Of a stretch of DNA of 64,000 bases, positions 48,391 to 61,300 are shown piece after piece. Positions within the stretch are counted from its first letter, which is position 1, and every line of letters starts with the position of its first letter. A program made the translations under genes and the position numbers. A model generated the notes under the pieces. The model searched no databases. It was given only the letters and a program-made list of their open reading frames with translations, and was not told where the DNA came from. The DNA comes from Struthidea cinerea. Taxonomy: Eukaryota; Chordata; Aves; Passeriformes; Corcoracidae. The stretch spans positions 817,254-881,253 of the forward strand of contig VZTI01002070.1 in NCBI GenBank assembly GCA_013397865.1, read 5' to 3'.

Positions 48391-51300
48391 TAATAAGAGG
48401 CATCATTAATGTTGCCATTATTTGTTCTCTCCTCTCTTTCTCCCACCCCCTCCTTTCCCTAAGGGGGACATTGGCTCACCAAGATGCACATAGTTGTGTA
48501 AGAATATTCTCAGAAGCACACACTGTCCCATGTAAGGTGTCAAGTATGAAACACTGGTGTTGGCAAAGAGCCAGGTGCCAAAATATAAACTTCTAGAGCT
48601 CAGCTGGATTTTTGACTTGTCAGATCTGTTTCATAATTGCTGTTTATCCACATTCTTTTTTGCTGACATGTATTTGCTGTCTTGCAGTCCCCACTGATTT
48701 AACGGGTCATTCTGTGTCTGTAAGGAATTGTATAATTAAATATTGTGATTTAATCCCTTGAAATACATTAATGTTATTTGCCAGTAAAGTTAAGCACGGG
48801 AAAGATGACATTTTCAGGGTCTGTATTTATGCATTGGTTTTACATATTTGAATGAATATAAATGTCTTTTTGGGCCTTTCCCCAGAGGCAAGTATATTTA
48901 AAATGAACATCATTCAGGAATAGCTTAGTAGAAAAATTTACATTCCAAAATCAGAATGCCTAAGTTTTGGAAATTATTTAAATGCACTCTCCAAAGTATG
49001 AAAACTGGGTATTAAGATGATACTCTTATTTTGAATAAGCATGTCTACCTACAGAAATTTAACCAGGAATATTTATCTGAAATAGTTATTCCTTCATTAT
49101 TGCTGAGACAATTATTATCCAGACATGCAATACTACTCTAGAGCCTATACATTCAAACCAGTTAAAAAAAAACAAAGAGCCAAAGTTCAAGCACAAATAA
49201 GTTAATCACATTGCTATACTTTAGCACAATGTCTAATGTTAAAGCTTAGGTAATAGACTGCTTCAGTTCCTCCCAGGGCAGATGGAGGATGCCTCCTCCA
49301 ATGGACTTCCAAGACTTTTCAGGCATTTCCAGCTCCCTCATTTCAGCCCAGGAAGGCAGATGACTTTTTTTTGGCATCTTACAATTGCCAGATAAATGCC
49401 ATTGCACTATTAAGAAAGCAAAAGCAGACTCAGAAGAAAACGTGGAAGTCAGACCGGTAATAGTTATGTTTCTTTGAAGAAACCTCAGTCTGATATTTTG
49501 TATTCAAGTTCTAGCTCAGAGGTAGGAAAACTTTTATGGCTAAGTTATTAACTCCTGAAAACAGAGCTCTGTAATAGAAATGCTGACAGACGCTTTAGTA
49601 CAGCAGTGCTATTGGGCACTGCTATAGTCACCAGTTTTAATGAGAGCTGTTAATATCACCTCAATCAAAATGGTTGCCCTGGGCTGACATCTTGGGCTGT
49701 GCACAGGTGCTCTCAGCCAAAAATGTAATGAAGGTTATTACATTATCAACGAGGCACAGATGTACATCCTGTCTGAACTCAAGGTGGTGTTACTGCCAAG
49801 CAGCATCTCTTTCGGCAGGTCCCAGGTCTGTTTATATCAATATGCTGTTCCAGCTCAGTGAACCCAAGCACAGCCTTCTGCTTCTCTGTGGCACCGCTAG
49901 GGAGAGAAAGAGCAACTTTTATGAATGCAAGAATGATCTACCCCTGATGTGCAGGTGGGTCACAAAAATTAAAACCAAACAATAATATAGTCTTTGAACA
50001 TGGAATTAATGCATTCGGGTCTGGGTTGCTTCAGTATTTCAGAACCGTTCCTCCTTTTCACCAAGCACAGTAACAATATTGGCTTGAGGGAAAACTCTCA
50101 CATCTTTGTTCCTTCTTCTTTTTCTCACCTGAAATCCGATGTACTATTTATTTGATTTGCATGTTTTCCAAACCATGCTTTACACTTTGCTCATCAGTGC
50201 TTGTGCTCACTTACTTCACTATACAGATCATGCAAGCAAGCCATGATTGTTTTTTTTAAAGCATCTCTTAGTTTTATAGTAAATATACACAAAATTTGAA
50301 GGCACCTCCTGAGTAATGGCATCAGTAGTGGCAGACATGGATACTATGATGGGTTACATTTCTACTGAGATAACACCCGGACATTCAGAAGCCAGCTTGC
50401 GATAAGCCAATCCCTCTGCTGAAGCTATCATTTTTCCTTTGCCATCCTAGAACCCCAGCCTTAAGGATGCGGTACTGTACGAGGGACGATGTAAATGAGA
50501 AATGACATCTCATCAGGACACAGAGCACGTTTGCTTTAGCAGAGGATGATGGCTGCTCACAGATCTCAGCTGGCACAGTGGTGTTACTGTGCTCCCCAGA
50601 ACCATATGTTATACCGGGAAGCACTTACATGTAGGTAAAGGAGACAAGTGAGCATCCCAAATTCTATTTATACAAAGACTGAGGGTGTCTTTGGGTTTGT
50701 GTGTGTATATTGGTGTAAATATATATACATACGTGAACATGTGTACATGCACACAGGAAAGAGACTGAGCTAGACAAAGCAGCCTTGCTCAGCCATCCTA
50801 AATGTAATTCCTGATGAATTGTGCCTGGAGAATGATGAACGTGCTCCCTTCCCCATAGCTTTCCTCTTCATCTTTGTCCACTTCAGTCTTTACCAACAGA
50901 TGCAATTACAGTGCTGAAGTTGAACTATTTGTGGTTCCACACTTGTTCCTCTGTAACTCAGGGACAAAGATGAACCCTCTCCACCAGACTGTATCTGGGA
51001 CCCCTAGCACTGATCCAGCATAAATCATAGACTGAATGGGCTCCATGCCAAAATCCCTGGCACAGTATTGTGCAGGTGATACCAGTGATTCTCTGGCATT
51101 AACATCTGCGCACTAGAACCATGCTGGAAGCTGAGTCACTACAACCAGAGAACAACATGAAGCATGACGAGTGGAGGCAACCAAAGAAGAGCACAGGCTG
51201 CAGTGTGACAGCAAAAGCTAGAGATAGGTACAGTAGATTTAGAGGTAGTGGTTAAGGACTGGATCATTCAGCTCTGGTCCTGGATGCTGCAAGTACATAT

Positions 51301-52533
51301 TAAGATCTGATATTCCACCAAAACAATGTTTGGAAGTGATCTGACAAGTCAACCTGAAAATGCAGCAAGACAAGAAATCAATGAGTTTCATGGTTTGAGC
51401 TGTGAAACAGAGTATCTTCCTTAAAAAATATCAGCCTTTTTTTGGTAAAGGATTGGATGACTGTGATAAGCAAAGCTATATACAGATAAGCAATACTATA
51501 ACTGGAAGGACACAAGACAGGAGCTACTGCTTCAGCCAAGCAGAAGCCACAGAGCACTATTTCTGAGCCAGAAGATGAGGGCTGTTTTATTTCTAACAAG
51601 AGTAAAAAGCTGTCCTGCCTCATGCCTCCTTAGTCAAATGCCTGAGTGGAAAAGTGCTGCATTTCTCAGCAGCAAGTATAGGGTAGTCCAGTTTCAATTT
51701 TTTCTGGCTACCCTAGCATGTTCCTGTATTCTTGTTATGGTCCAAGTGGAAAGAGGTCAATCTTCTTAGTATGCACAGACCTCCCATTTGCCAGCAGGCA
51801 GTCTATGTACAAAGGACTACATGCCTTACGCCTGGTGTCTGTGAGCACACACACACAAATCCCGGTCTAAGCCTGAAAACAGTTCCCTACAACATTTTAA
51901 TGTTCTTGACCCATTTATACATTTCATGCAAGACTTCATAGCAGACAGACAGCAAAACCCACTGCAAGTGACCCAATTATGTCCTAGAGGAAACTTATGT
52001 TGGGAGTAATTGCTACAAAGGAAATAAATGTTCAGCTGTCATGGTCTGAATAACTTTCAACCTGGAGCTGAAGGGGTAAGGGCAGACCTTTGTTGCTGGT
52101 GCTTCTCCACAGCTGCCACTTTTATTTGCTCTCTGCTCTTCTGACTGCCACAAATCCTGAACAGGGTTCCAGAAGGGGTGGAACAGCACAGTCTGGTTCA
52201 TGAGGAAATTCATCAGAACATTCTAAAGCACCTTCTCCCTAATCATTACATACATATGGAACAGGTAACCCCAAACTTTACCTATAGAAAATGCAGACCA
52301 GCACTTCAAAACAGCAATAGCGGCAGCAGTTAAAGCTTCCTTCCCGCCCCAATATAACAGATTGCTTAGCAGGAAATTACACTGTGATTTCCTTAAATGA
52401 AATATAATACCCTGATTAGCAAGCAATGCTTTGTTTAAGAATGGGGAGTTTCCAGCTCAGTTTTCTTCAGTAATAATAATGAATACTGTAGTTTGATGAT
52501 AGCATATAGTAATGCCAAGGAAAGCAAAACTCC
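48391..52533. other. AT-rich noncoding block
   Basis: No supported gene or repeat. A TG/TA-rich low-complexity patch lies at about 50698-50755. Open frames are 103 codons or less. Confidence 0.45.
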
Positions 52534-52880
52534 TGATCACAGAATCACAGATTTGTCCAGGTAGACAACAGTCACAGCCCTTCCCTCATCCATGAAGTGG
52601 GTCACCTTATCATGGAAGGAAACAGAGTTGGCCAAGCAGGACCTGCCTTTAAAACACGCAAGCTGGCTGAGCCTGATCCCCTGGTTGTCCTGTATGTGCC
52701 ACATGATGGCACTCAGGATGATCTGCTCCATGACCTTCCTTGGCACCCAGGTCAGACTGACAGGCCTGTAGTTGTCCAGATTCTTCTTCCAACCTTTCTT
52801 GTAGACAGCATCACACTTGCTGACCTCCAGTTTACCAGGACCTCCCCAGATAGTCAGGACAGCTGATAAATGACTGAAGT
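52534..52880 (-). mobile_element. CR1 LINE reverse-transcriptase fragment with deleted 3' half
   Basis: Read on the minus strand, translation gives the start of the CR1 reverse-transcriptase fingers: an LEVSKCDAVYKKG segment, then KKNLDNYRPVSLT, VPRKVMEQIILSAI, HIQDNQGIRLSQ, FKGRSCLANSVSFHDKVTHF and MDEGRAVTVVYLD. Immediately after VVYLD, where the fourth-motif FSKAFD block should come, the sequence jumps to ATCTGTGATTCTGTGATC, the octamer repeats found only at the CR1 3' terminus (plus coordinates 52534-52551). The remainder of the reverse transcriptase and the 3' UTR is missing. The minus frame is open over 69 codons (52746-52537) and continues upstream with only minor interruption. It is not functional. 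Confidence 0.85.
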
Positions 52881-54141
52881 GGCCTTGATGTTGTGCAAGA
52901 AGTATTTGCTTCGGGGAGGGGCAGGAGGTAGACTGACTTTCCTAAAACTTTTGCCTTTTTTTATTTCCTTCCACCTCGCATGTGCATGTCCTTCCTCTAA
53001 TAGTTTAGAAATAAAGGATGCAATCTGTATTCCAGAAATTTTGCATGAATAATTTTCTCTTATCGCAGACCAGCCTCTACTGTCCTTGAATAACTACAGG
53101 AATTGCTCCAGCTCCCAGCTGGAGGAAGCATTAGGTTTATAAATACATTTTAACATTTGAAACTCAACCCCACTACAGACTTTCTTTTGCACCAAGAAAA
53201 AGAGGTAGTACATTCATCTGTATGTTGATTAAAAGGGAACACACTCCTCAAGAATTTCGATCCGTGCTGTCACACAGTAGACAGGTTACTGTGAGTATCC
53301 TACTGGCATAGGAATCTCTCTGCCATACTAACTTCTCTGCTTCTAAAATTACATGCCTTTGCTGGGATCCCAGGTGTGTCCCTGCAGAACTTTACTCTGC
53401 ATGAGCCTCGACAGAAGGAATGGAAGGAAAGTGTGGCTGCCCTCATGCCTTCCTCAGAAGCGGGGGCTGCTCTTACCTCCTCAGAAGGAATAGCAGGGTT
53501 GGTATCAGCAGCGCCATCCCACTTTGGGAGCAGAGGACAGCAAAGGAAGAAGGGAAGAAACACGTAATTCACTATTTTTTTTAGTTTTGTGAATGCCACG
53601 ATAATACTGGCAACTCATCGTTTCAACTGTCTATCAGCGGAGTCAGGATGCTGCCACTTTATTGATGCAAGTCTGTCAAATAGCTGTCAGACTCTTCCAC
53701 TTGGGTAGTCCACAATGGTTCATTAGGAGGTGATTTCTCATGGATACTCTATACCTGACAGCTGGCAGAAAACAAACATTGCTGTCAATCCTGAAAGAAC
53801 GAACCATGACTTTCAGCTGTATAGACTAAAACTGGTAATTTTTGTTTCACTGTAAAAATATTTGGAATAAACAGCTCTATGTAGCTATGTCAATAATAGC
53901 TGAGAAACAGCTTTTTTCTGAACTGTGGTCCAGGAAAGCATCAAGACTAATACTAGCCATCATATTTGGATGAATAAAGAACTCCTGTTATTACTTAAGC
54001 ATAAGCAGGAAATACACAGGAGATAGAAGCAGGGTCAGGCCACTTGGAATGAATATAGAAAGGTTGTCATTTTAAGTAGAAAAGAAACAAGGAAGGCCAA
54101 AACCCATCTGGAATGCACAAACAAATGCAGTACCGACTTCA
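52881..54141. other. Noncoding, nothing recognised
   Basis: No repeat, exon or RNA gene was identified. Two overlapping frames of 63 and 99 codons near 53300-53600 look like chance. Confidence 0.45.
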
Positions 54142-54235
54142 GAATCGTGGAAGCAGAGAATAGGTAAGGCTGAAGAGACAATAGTGGGGCCATCTGGTCT
54201 AACGTCCCTGCTCGAGCACTTTGCACATACAGCCT
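54142..54235 (-). mobile_element. Diverged CR1 LINE 3' tail
   Basis: The plus strand reads 'agaatcgtggaa...taaggctgaagagacaatagtggggccatctggtctaacgtccctgctcgagca', which tracks the antisense CR1 3' end (agaatcatagaa - ggctggaagggacc - atcatctagtccaacctccctgctcaagca). Homology stops at about 54235. It is a very short, old copy. Confidence 0.5.
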
Positions 54236-57200
54236 ACCTAGTCAAGGTACTAACATTTTGCCTTAAGTTTTCTTACCAACTTCCAGGATCTGTCAATTAC
54301 ATTTTCCCTTTTCTCCTACCCCACTGGTATCTGGAAAACCTACAAAATCCCCAAACTATCAACCATTTCAACAGAGCTATGAAATGTGAGGCCTTTTACA
54401 AATCTATGTAAGGTTGTTTGAGATTAGCTGGCAACTGTCTCAGTTGCTGGGAGCTTATGCTGTTAATTCTGTGAAAAAAATCATTGTTTAAGTATGAATA
54501 AGCTATCCAAGAAAGCCTGTAATTCTCTGTCATTTTTGATGGGTTATGGCCAAAACAAATTTACCTCTCCTCACAAAACTTTACTAGTTCTGTTGACAAT
54601 ACTTCTCTTTTTATTACTCCAGCCCACATTTGGGGGATGTGTTTGATTTCTTCCCCCTTAGCTACATCCAAACCATCTCCAAGTCTTGACACTAATCTCT
54701 TCAGCATCTTCAAAATCCACCTTTTCATCTCCATCCTTAGAGTGCAATCCTTTACTTCATCTCTAACACATATTCCCATTTTAATTACTGCAGCCTCCAT
54801 TCTTCCTTTCTAACTTCCTGTGTGCACAAAAACATACAAATCAAAGTGCTGCCAGCTAAACATGTGTTTCTTGCCTGAAAATTTAATCACCTCTTTTCTT
54901 TCCTCCTCCCACCCCACCATTTTTTGCTTCACCATTGGCTTTCCTTTAGAATCAAAACACACCAGCATCCTTCAAGCTCAGTATAATTCTGGGTCCTTTT
55001 AATTTATCTAGTTTATATATATATATATATATATATATGAACTTACCTTTAATTTATCTTAACTTCTTACTCCCCTCCACACCTTCCCCCTTCCTACCAG
55101 GTTTTTGGAGTTTCCTTGTCATTTGCCCCACATCACCTCTTCTGTCCAAATTTCCACAAAAGCTCTGCTTTACGTGAACGTGGCAGATCCATTTCCGACA
55201 TGCCACTTTAAAAATACACTAATTTTTAAGCTGCCTTAGCAGTTTTCCAAGCTGTCATCCTCATGTTCTCAGGCAGTGCCAGGCATACAGGTGGTACTCA
55301 AGCAAACACTTAACAGCAGCGACCCAGGCACAACACTGAAAACTGATTAAATAATATGCTAGGGGTTGCAGCAAACACAGCTATCCTCAAAATGCTGTCA
55401 AACACGTGAAGCAAGCAAGTTGGAAGAAATATATAGAAGGAAAAGTACTTCAATTGCATTTAACTATGGAAGTTTGGCCTCTATCTTTAAGAATAATTGC
55501 TGTTTATCTTTCTAAAGAATCTCAATATCATCTCTACCTCCTCTGGCAAAATTACAGAGTATACCATGGCAATTAATTTCCCATCTGTGTCTTAACCACC
55601 CTTCTTCAAGTACCTGTTCCCCTTTACACCCTGGCAAATTTTATGCTAAAGCCACTGCCTCTAGGAAGCTACTCTGGGTTTACAGCATCGCAAGCGTTAA
55701 AACAATCTGACCCGCACTCTTACGAGAATGGGACCATATGTCTATGACTCAGAGTATCTACCCAGTATTTTACTTACAATTAAATTTATCTGCAAGTTCA
55801 ACTCAGAAGTTGCCTATTTACAACAATACAAGTACGAACGTATCCATGTGTGTAGATGTTCAGGCTTCAGCCTCTCTGCCAGACTCTCGTCAGGCTGCTA
55901 CTTCTGTCTGCGAGTAATCACTAGGAGTCAGCCCCACATCAGACCAGTATTTGTCTCTACCTTCCAATGGCAGTAGAGTAAAACTTCAGCCATTGTAGGA
56001 CAGAAAGACACGTAATTCTTTTTTCACTTATTTCTTATTTCTAAGACATTTAGGGTCTCAAAGGGTCAAAAAATTGATATTTGTTAAATTATCTATCAGT
56101 CTCCTAACTAATAGGGGATACTTCAAAAAACCCACCGAAGTGCCACCTTTAGATGAACAAGCTTAAAGTATTTAGAGACCTTAAAAATTTGAACACACAT
56201 GCCATCACATCACTGCAATCTTTTTCTCAATATGTCTTTTCAAATCTTGTGAAGCTATATGATTTAATATCAAAGAGCTTTCCACTTTTAAGACCACTGA
56301 GAACCTGCAGAAGGTACCATCTTTTATTCAAATAAACATAAAATTTTATGGCAGTCTTTTAGCCCCTGACTCTAGCAAGAGATGAGTTAAATACTGTTTG
56401 TGTTGTCAAAGAAGAGAAATTGCATCAATCCTGCAAGATTTAATATCTCAGGAGCTTTTGAATATTTCTTCTTTTAAGCATGAGGCAGCTGTTTCTCCTG
56501 GGAAGGTTTCTGGAAGACATCTGAGATGAACACAGAAGGCTGGAATGTAGAATGGATGAAGGAATGCCAGCACAGGACTTCCCCTCTCAAGCAATATCCC
56601 CAGCTCTCCCTTTAACTGCTTTCAGAGCCCTGCCAGCTGCTCAGCTTCAGCCTTTCTGCACTCCCACCCAAACCAGCAAAATTGTGAAAACAGCTAATCC
56701 TGCTGTCAAGGGGCAGAGCTCTCCAGGGTGCACCTTCCTCCAGCGGCTGAGGGGCAAACAGAGAGGGTGGAAGGAGGCCAGCCTTGGCAAGGGTCCCACT
56801 CTGACACATCCTCACATGGTCAGCACTGCAGCTACCCAGGGCTTCTACCAGGAACCGCACAGAGGAGCTTTTTCAATGAACTCAAGATACCTGGTTCAGA
56901 AGGCTCAGGCACAGAGTTTATATGCAGGGACATATAAACTGTACATGAGACACAGCTATGCTGGTAAGAAGCCACAGCACACACTCTTGGGGGCATTAGA
57001 TTTGGGATTCTTTTAAAACGTATCTAGAATGACTTAGAAATACAAAAGAGACAACTACTGAACTGAGATTAAAATACAGTTTTCTATTGTAGTAGCACGC
57101 CTCCTATTCTGACTGGATACTGCTGCCAAAGAGAACTGTAAAAGGGAAGTGTGTGCTTTACAACAGTGGTATGGAGCTGCGGGTTATTTAATTTCGGGGG

Positions 57201-58010
57201 GAGAAAAAGAAAACCTATGAGAAGATATGACCACTTGTCTGGAAAATACAGTATTTAAAATGACAGGAACAATTGCTTATAAACTTGGGTCCTGAAAGGT
57301 GACTCAAACATTTGCTGCCCAGTTCCATAGCAAGCAGCTTGCTGTGCTCTGCAGCAGATTTTGTGGGAAGGCAGCAGCTCCTCCTCTGATCCACCACTAG
57401 AGGGAACGGCATGGAGCGAGAGAAAAAAATTAACCTCTCCAAGCTTTTTATGATCTCTTTGCTTGTTTATTTTTCAGCATCACATGGTGAAAACAACATT
57501 ATCACCATGTGTTATTTATGTGGCACACTCATAGCCTAGGGTGATCCAAAGAACAGGTCTCGTCCCTTATCCCCCTTCCATATCAAGGATAAAAAACTTT
57601 CATCAGAGAGACCTGATGTCAACTGCTGCCAGACACATATCCTAGAACTGAATGTTTAGGGCTGGTTTGGGTTGGCAAAACTCTGTCACTATAGCCAGTT
57701 TTACTCTTTTCCTCCCTGCAATGCAAAACCTTCTTCCACATCTGAACTGGTGGATTGTGCCAGTAGAGGGTTAGGAGTAAGATCCAAAAAGCCCACTGGA
57801 GGCATGAAGATGGGAATGTGTGTATAAAAATGACTTAATAAGAAATTGCCTCATTGTCTCACATAACACATATAAGAAATTCTTCCTGCAGCTTTAATGA
57901 TGGAGTGGGAAGCTAAACCCCATAGGAGTTCCTCCCTCTATTTACCAGAAAGGCAAGACACGGGCTCCAGGGATGAAACGTTCCATTAATATTAAAGCCA
58001 GAGGAAATAA
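54236..58010. other. Noncoding block
   Basis: No gene supported. A 154-codon plus frame at 56552-57016 is in a locally GC-richer patch and has no recognisable domain or splice context. Confidence 0.4.
55014..55038. repeat. (TA)n microsatellite
   Basis: Twelve or so uninterrupted TA dinucleotides, a typical unstable dinucleotide repeat. Confidence 0.95.
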
Positions 58011-58014
58011 AGTG

Positions 58015-58345
58015 ACTTAATTGTAAACTAACGACCTCATCCTAATAACCAAATTCTAAACAGAAAAGGCAAGAATAAACCCCTACTTTCAGCCATGCTG
58101 CCAACTCATAAATTAAGCAAATGACATTGGCATATAATTACACTAATTAGTACTGATGCCAAGCAAAGACTATTTATGGATATGCATTCACCCCATTTCT
58201 AACCCCAGAGCCTAAATCTGAAGTAGTAGCTCAATCAGCACACTTTGAAAACTCAGTGTTATTGTTTATGCCATTGTGGATCTAATTTAATCAATACCAT
58301 ATTCTCATTAAATGCAAGGTCTGTTAAAGATGTTTTTTTCACAGG
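58015..58345. other. Candidate conserved noncoding element
   Basis: This AT-rich block is unusually dense in homeodomain-type cores (TTAATT, CATATAATTACACTAATTAG at 58131-58150, ATTTAATCAAT) and an ATATGCATT octamer-like word, with no stop-free reading frame and little simple sequence. Such composition is common in developmental enhancers. This is an inference from word content only; conservation cannot be seen from one sequence. Confidence 0.2.
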
Positions 58346-61300
58346 CCCTACAAATGAACTCTATTTGATTCAGCTCATGACGTTACTGCTCTAGGCTTAA
58401 CTATGCATCATTAACAGAAACAATACACAAGTCAAGTATAAGGCTCTATAGATTACCTTAAAATGACACAGTCCCACATGATTATGGTCATAAGTAATTG
58501 CAATGATAAAAGGTGGTATCTGCAGTGATCGTCAGATGGTCATTGGCTCTTTCACAACAAAAAAGGGTACCTCAGTGCCTGGTGCCCTTCACTGTACCAA
58601 AAGAGAAGATAACGGAAATGGTTCCATTGTCCCATTAGTATAGATGCTATACTACATAGGTTGGATTCTTTTTAGTTTCCCGCTACCGCTAGAAAACTCT
58701 GAGAATGCCATTTCTTTCTCTGAATTTACAGCTTTTCATGTTCCAGTCACAAAGAAAAGACTGTAGCGCTACAGTGGAGTGGGTTTTAAGTGGTCAACAT
58801 ATGGTAGCTCTATAATAATATCTGGAAGAGATCAGCAAGCTCTGTATCTTGAACTACTAGAAGTAAACATCACCTAATTTCTTCTCTTACTTCTTCCTAA
58901 TTAATACCAAGAATCATATTATACACAGGAAGAGTGTAGCAGCCTTACTTAGCTTTGTGAGCTGCCTCTCTAGCTCTTCTTGCTTTTATTAATACTGTAC
59001 ATTTGCCATGCCTTTGACTGCTCTCCATTAGTCTGCATGCTGTTCAGTAGCAGAGAATCACACATGACACAAAGGCCTCTCTGAAGGCCTTATCTGAAAT
59101 AACCATGTGTAGAAAATTTTTCATACATTTTGTTACGGTGTTAAGAGACACTACTAAAACTTGCACTGCCTTGCCAGCATCCATTCACTTAACTACACAC
59201 TTAGCTGCAAACCTTCAGCAACTTCATTGACTTCATAAGGTTTGGGTTTTATGTTTTGTTTTGTTTCAGCTTATGTTCTTTTTCTTTTCCTAAAACTGGT
59301 CAACTAGGTCTGTGATTACCATCTAATTGTTTACTGGAAACATATATATGGACATAGAGAGAGTGCATGTAGAAAACAGCAGAAAATGTTTCCTGGTCTA
59401 AACTCTTCTCTTGATATTTCTGCTGACCATTTCCATGTAGAGTTCTTCACTGATTATAATTGCTAGAAAATTGCATGTTTTTTGCTTGTCCCTTTGGACA
59501 AATGGGCTGAAATTAGTGGTCGCACAGATCTGCAGCTGACTCATTACAACATAAAGCAGCCGACTGTGGGACTTGGGGTTTTTTTGGATCTGCTATTTTA
59601 GGATGGAAATTGCTGAGTTGGCAGCCAGTCTGACCATATAAATCAACAACAACTGCATACTTTTAAAATGACATGGTGCATAATCAATTTAATATGTGAG
59701 GTTTGAGGAAAAATAGTTTTATTGGGGAAGTACTGATAATAAAAATTCAACCTATGGTACCTCTCAGGTCAATAAGGGCAAAGCCATAGGCCAGTATTTA
59801 CAACACCAGACAACTAGGTCTTTCTTAATCACCCAGCCTTTCTTTGGATTGCTTCTGAATGAACAATAGCACCTAAAAGATTTATATAAGTGACAGAAAG
59901 AGGCCACTAGTATATAGTGGAGTTATTGGTGTTATCATCCCTTCAGGAGAAAATCATACCAGAGTACAAAACCAGCACAGATAGTCCTGCTGTGACTCTT
60001 GAAGATCTTTCTTCCACTTTGCAATAGAAAGTCATGAACACTTCCATAGCATCATCCCCTAAGTCTTCTGGTTCCATGGCTGCTTTTTGATTGATGCTTT
60101 AAGAGAAGCAGAAAGCCTGGAGGTATGATCATACATAACTTCACTCTCCCTGTGGTAGAGGGGCAGGAACTGCAACTTCTCTTTCTGAAGTAATCCCAAG
60201 AGGAGGGTGGAGTCAAGATGTCGTATCACACTATGGAGTAGCAATTGTCAAGTCTTGGGACAAGTTCATGACATTTTATGTGTGGGGAAAAGCTCAAGCC
60301 TCACATTCACACAGGAGGCTCTGGGGCAGAACTGACATAAATCTTCTTGGGAGGGTCCCTTCTGGGGAGTGGGGTAGGTGATGGTTGGAACCAGCGCACT
60401 GAAACGTAGTGCACAATCCTGTCAGTTATGGATGCTGAGACACTGTCTGAGGATGGGAATTTTCAGATGGAAAGGGAACCAGGCTGGGGCCCTGCAGAAT
60501 GTGCAGAGCCACAGCCCTTTCACCATGAGTAACTGCAATGGCTCACAATCAGTAGGGCTCATGAAACTCTCACTGTCTGTATCGCTATCAGGTCCTATAT
60601 TCAAGAACTGATTAACGGAATTGCTTATCCTCATGTTGCAAACAGAAAAGCAAAAATCTGCTCACATGTAAATGGAACATACGTTTTCTATTCCGTTATT
60701 CCATAGGTCTTCACAAATATGGCTGGAAAATGAAAACCAAAAATTTTCAAGTATTTTTCAAGTATTTTTTCAAGTATTATTTTTCAAGTATGATTGAAAT
60801 TGGCAAGGTTGTCTAAAATTTGCCAAAGGAAAAGAGCAGGGAATTTACACAAAGTAAATTTTTTTTTCAGCAAATTTTTTTTTTTTGAAAACGGATTAAT
60901 TTAAAAGCACAAGGCATGAGCCCTTTTCTATTAATCGAGCATTATGGAAAACATAGGAGCAGATATAAGACAACACAAAACTGGCTTCTCATCTTGAAGA
61001 GACTGAGGTGGCATTCAGTGTTATCTCCCTTGGGTTTTGACATCAGGGACATCAAAACTGAACAGATTAGATACAACCTATTTCTTGAATTCAAATATTG
61101 GAGTTCAGAAACACTGCAAAATTCCTGCAGTCATCAAGGTCTTTCTTTGAAATGCTCCAGAGGTTTAGGGGAAGGGAAGGGGGAAGAAAAATCGAAGGAA
61201 CAGAAGAAGTGTGCCTGAACTAGAAAGGACAAAATAAAATTGACAGATTTTGAATTTCAAAATATGTTCTGGAGTAATTTATTTATTTCTAACACTGATT

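Noticed and set aside
56552..57016. 154-codon plus-strand frame
   Set aside because: No conserved motif or exon boundaries; overlapping open frames on both strands point to local base composition.
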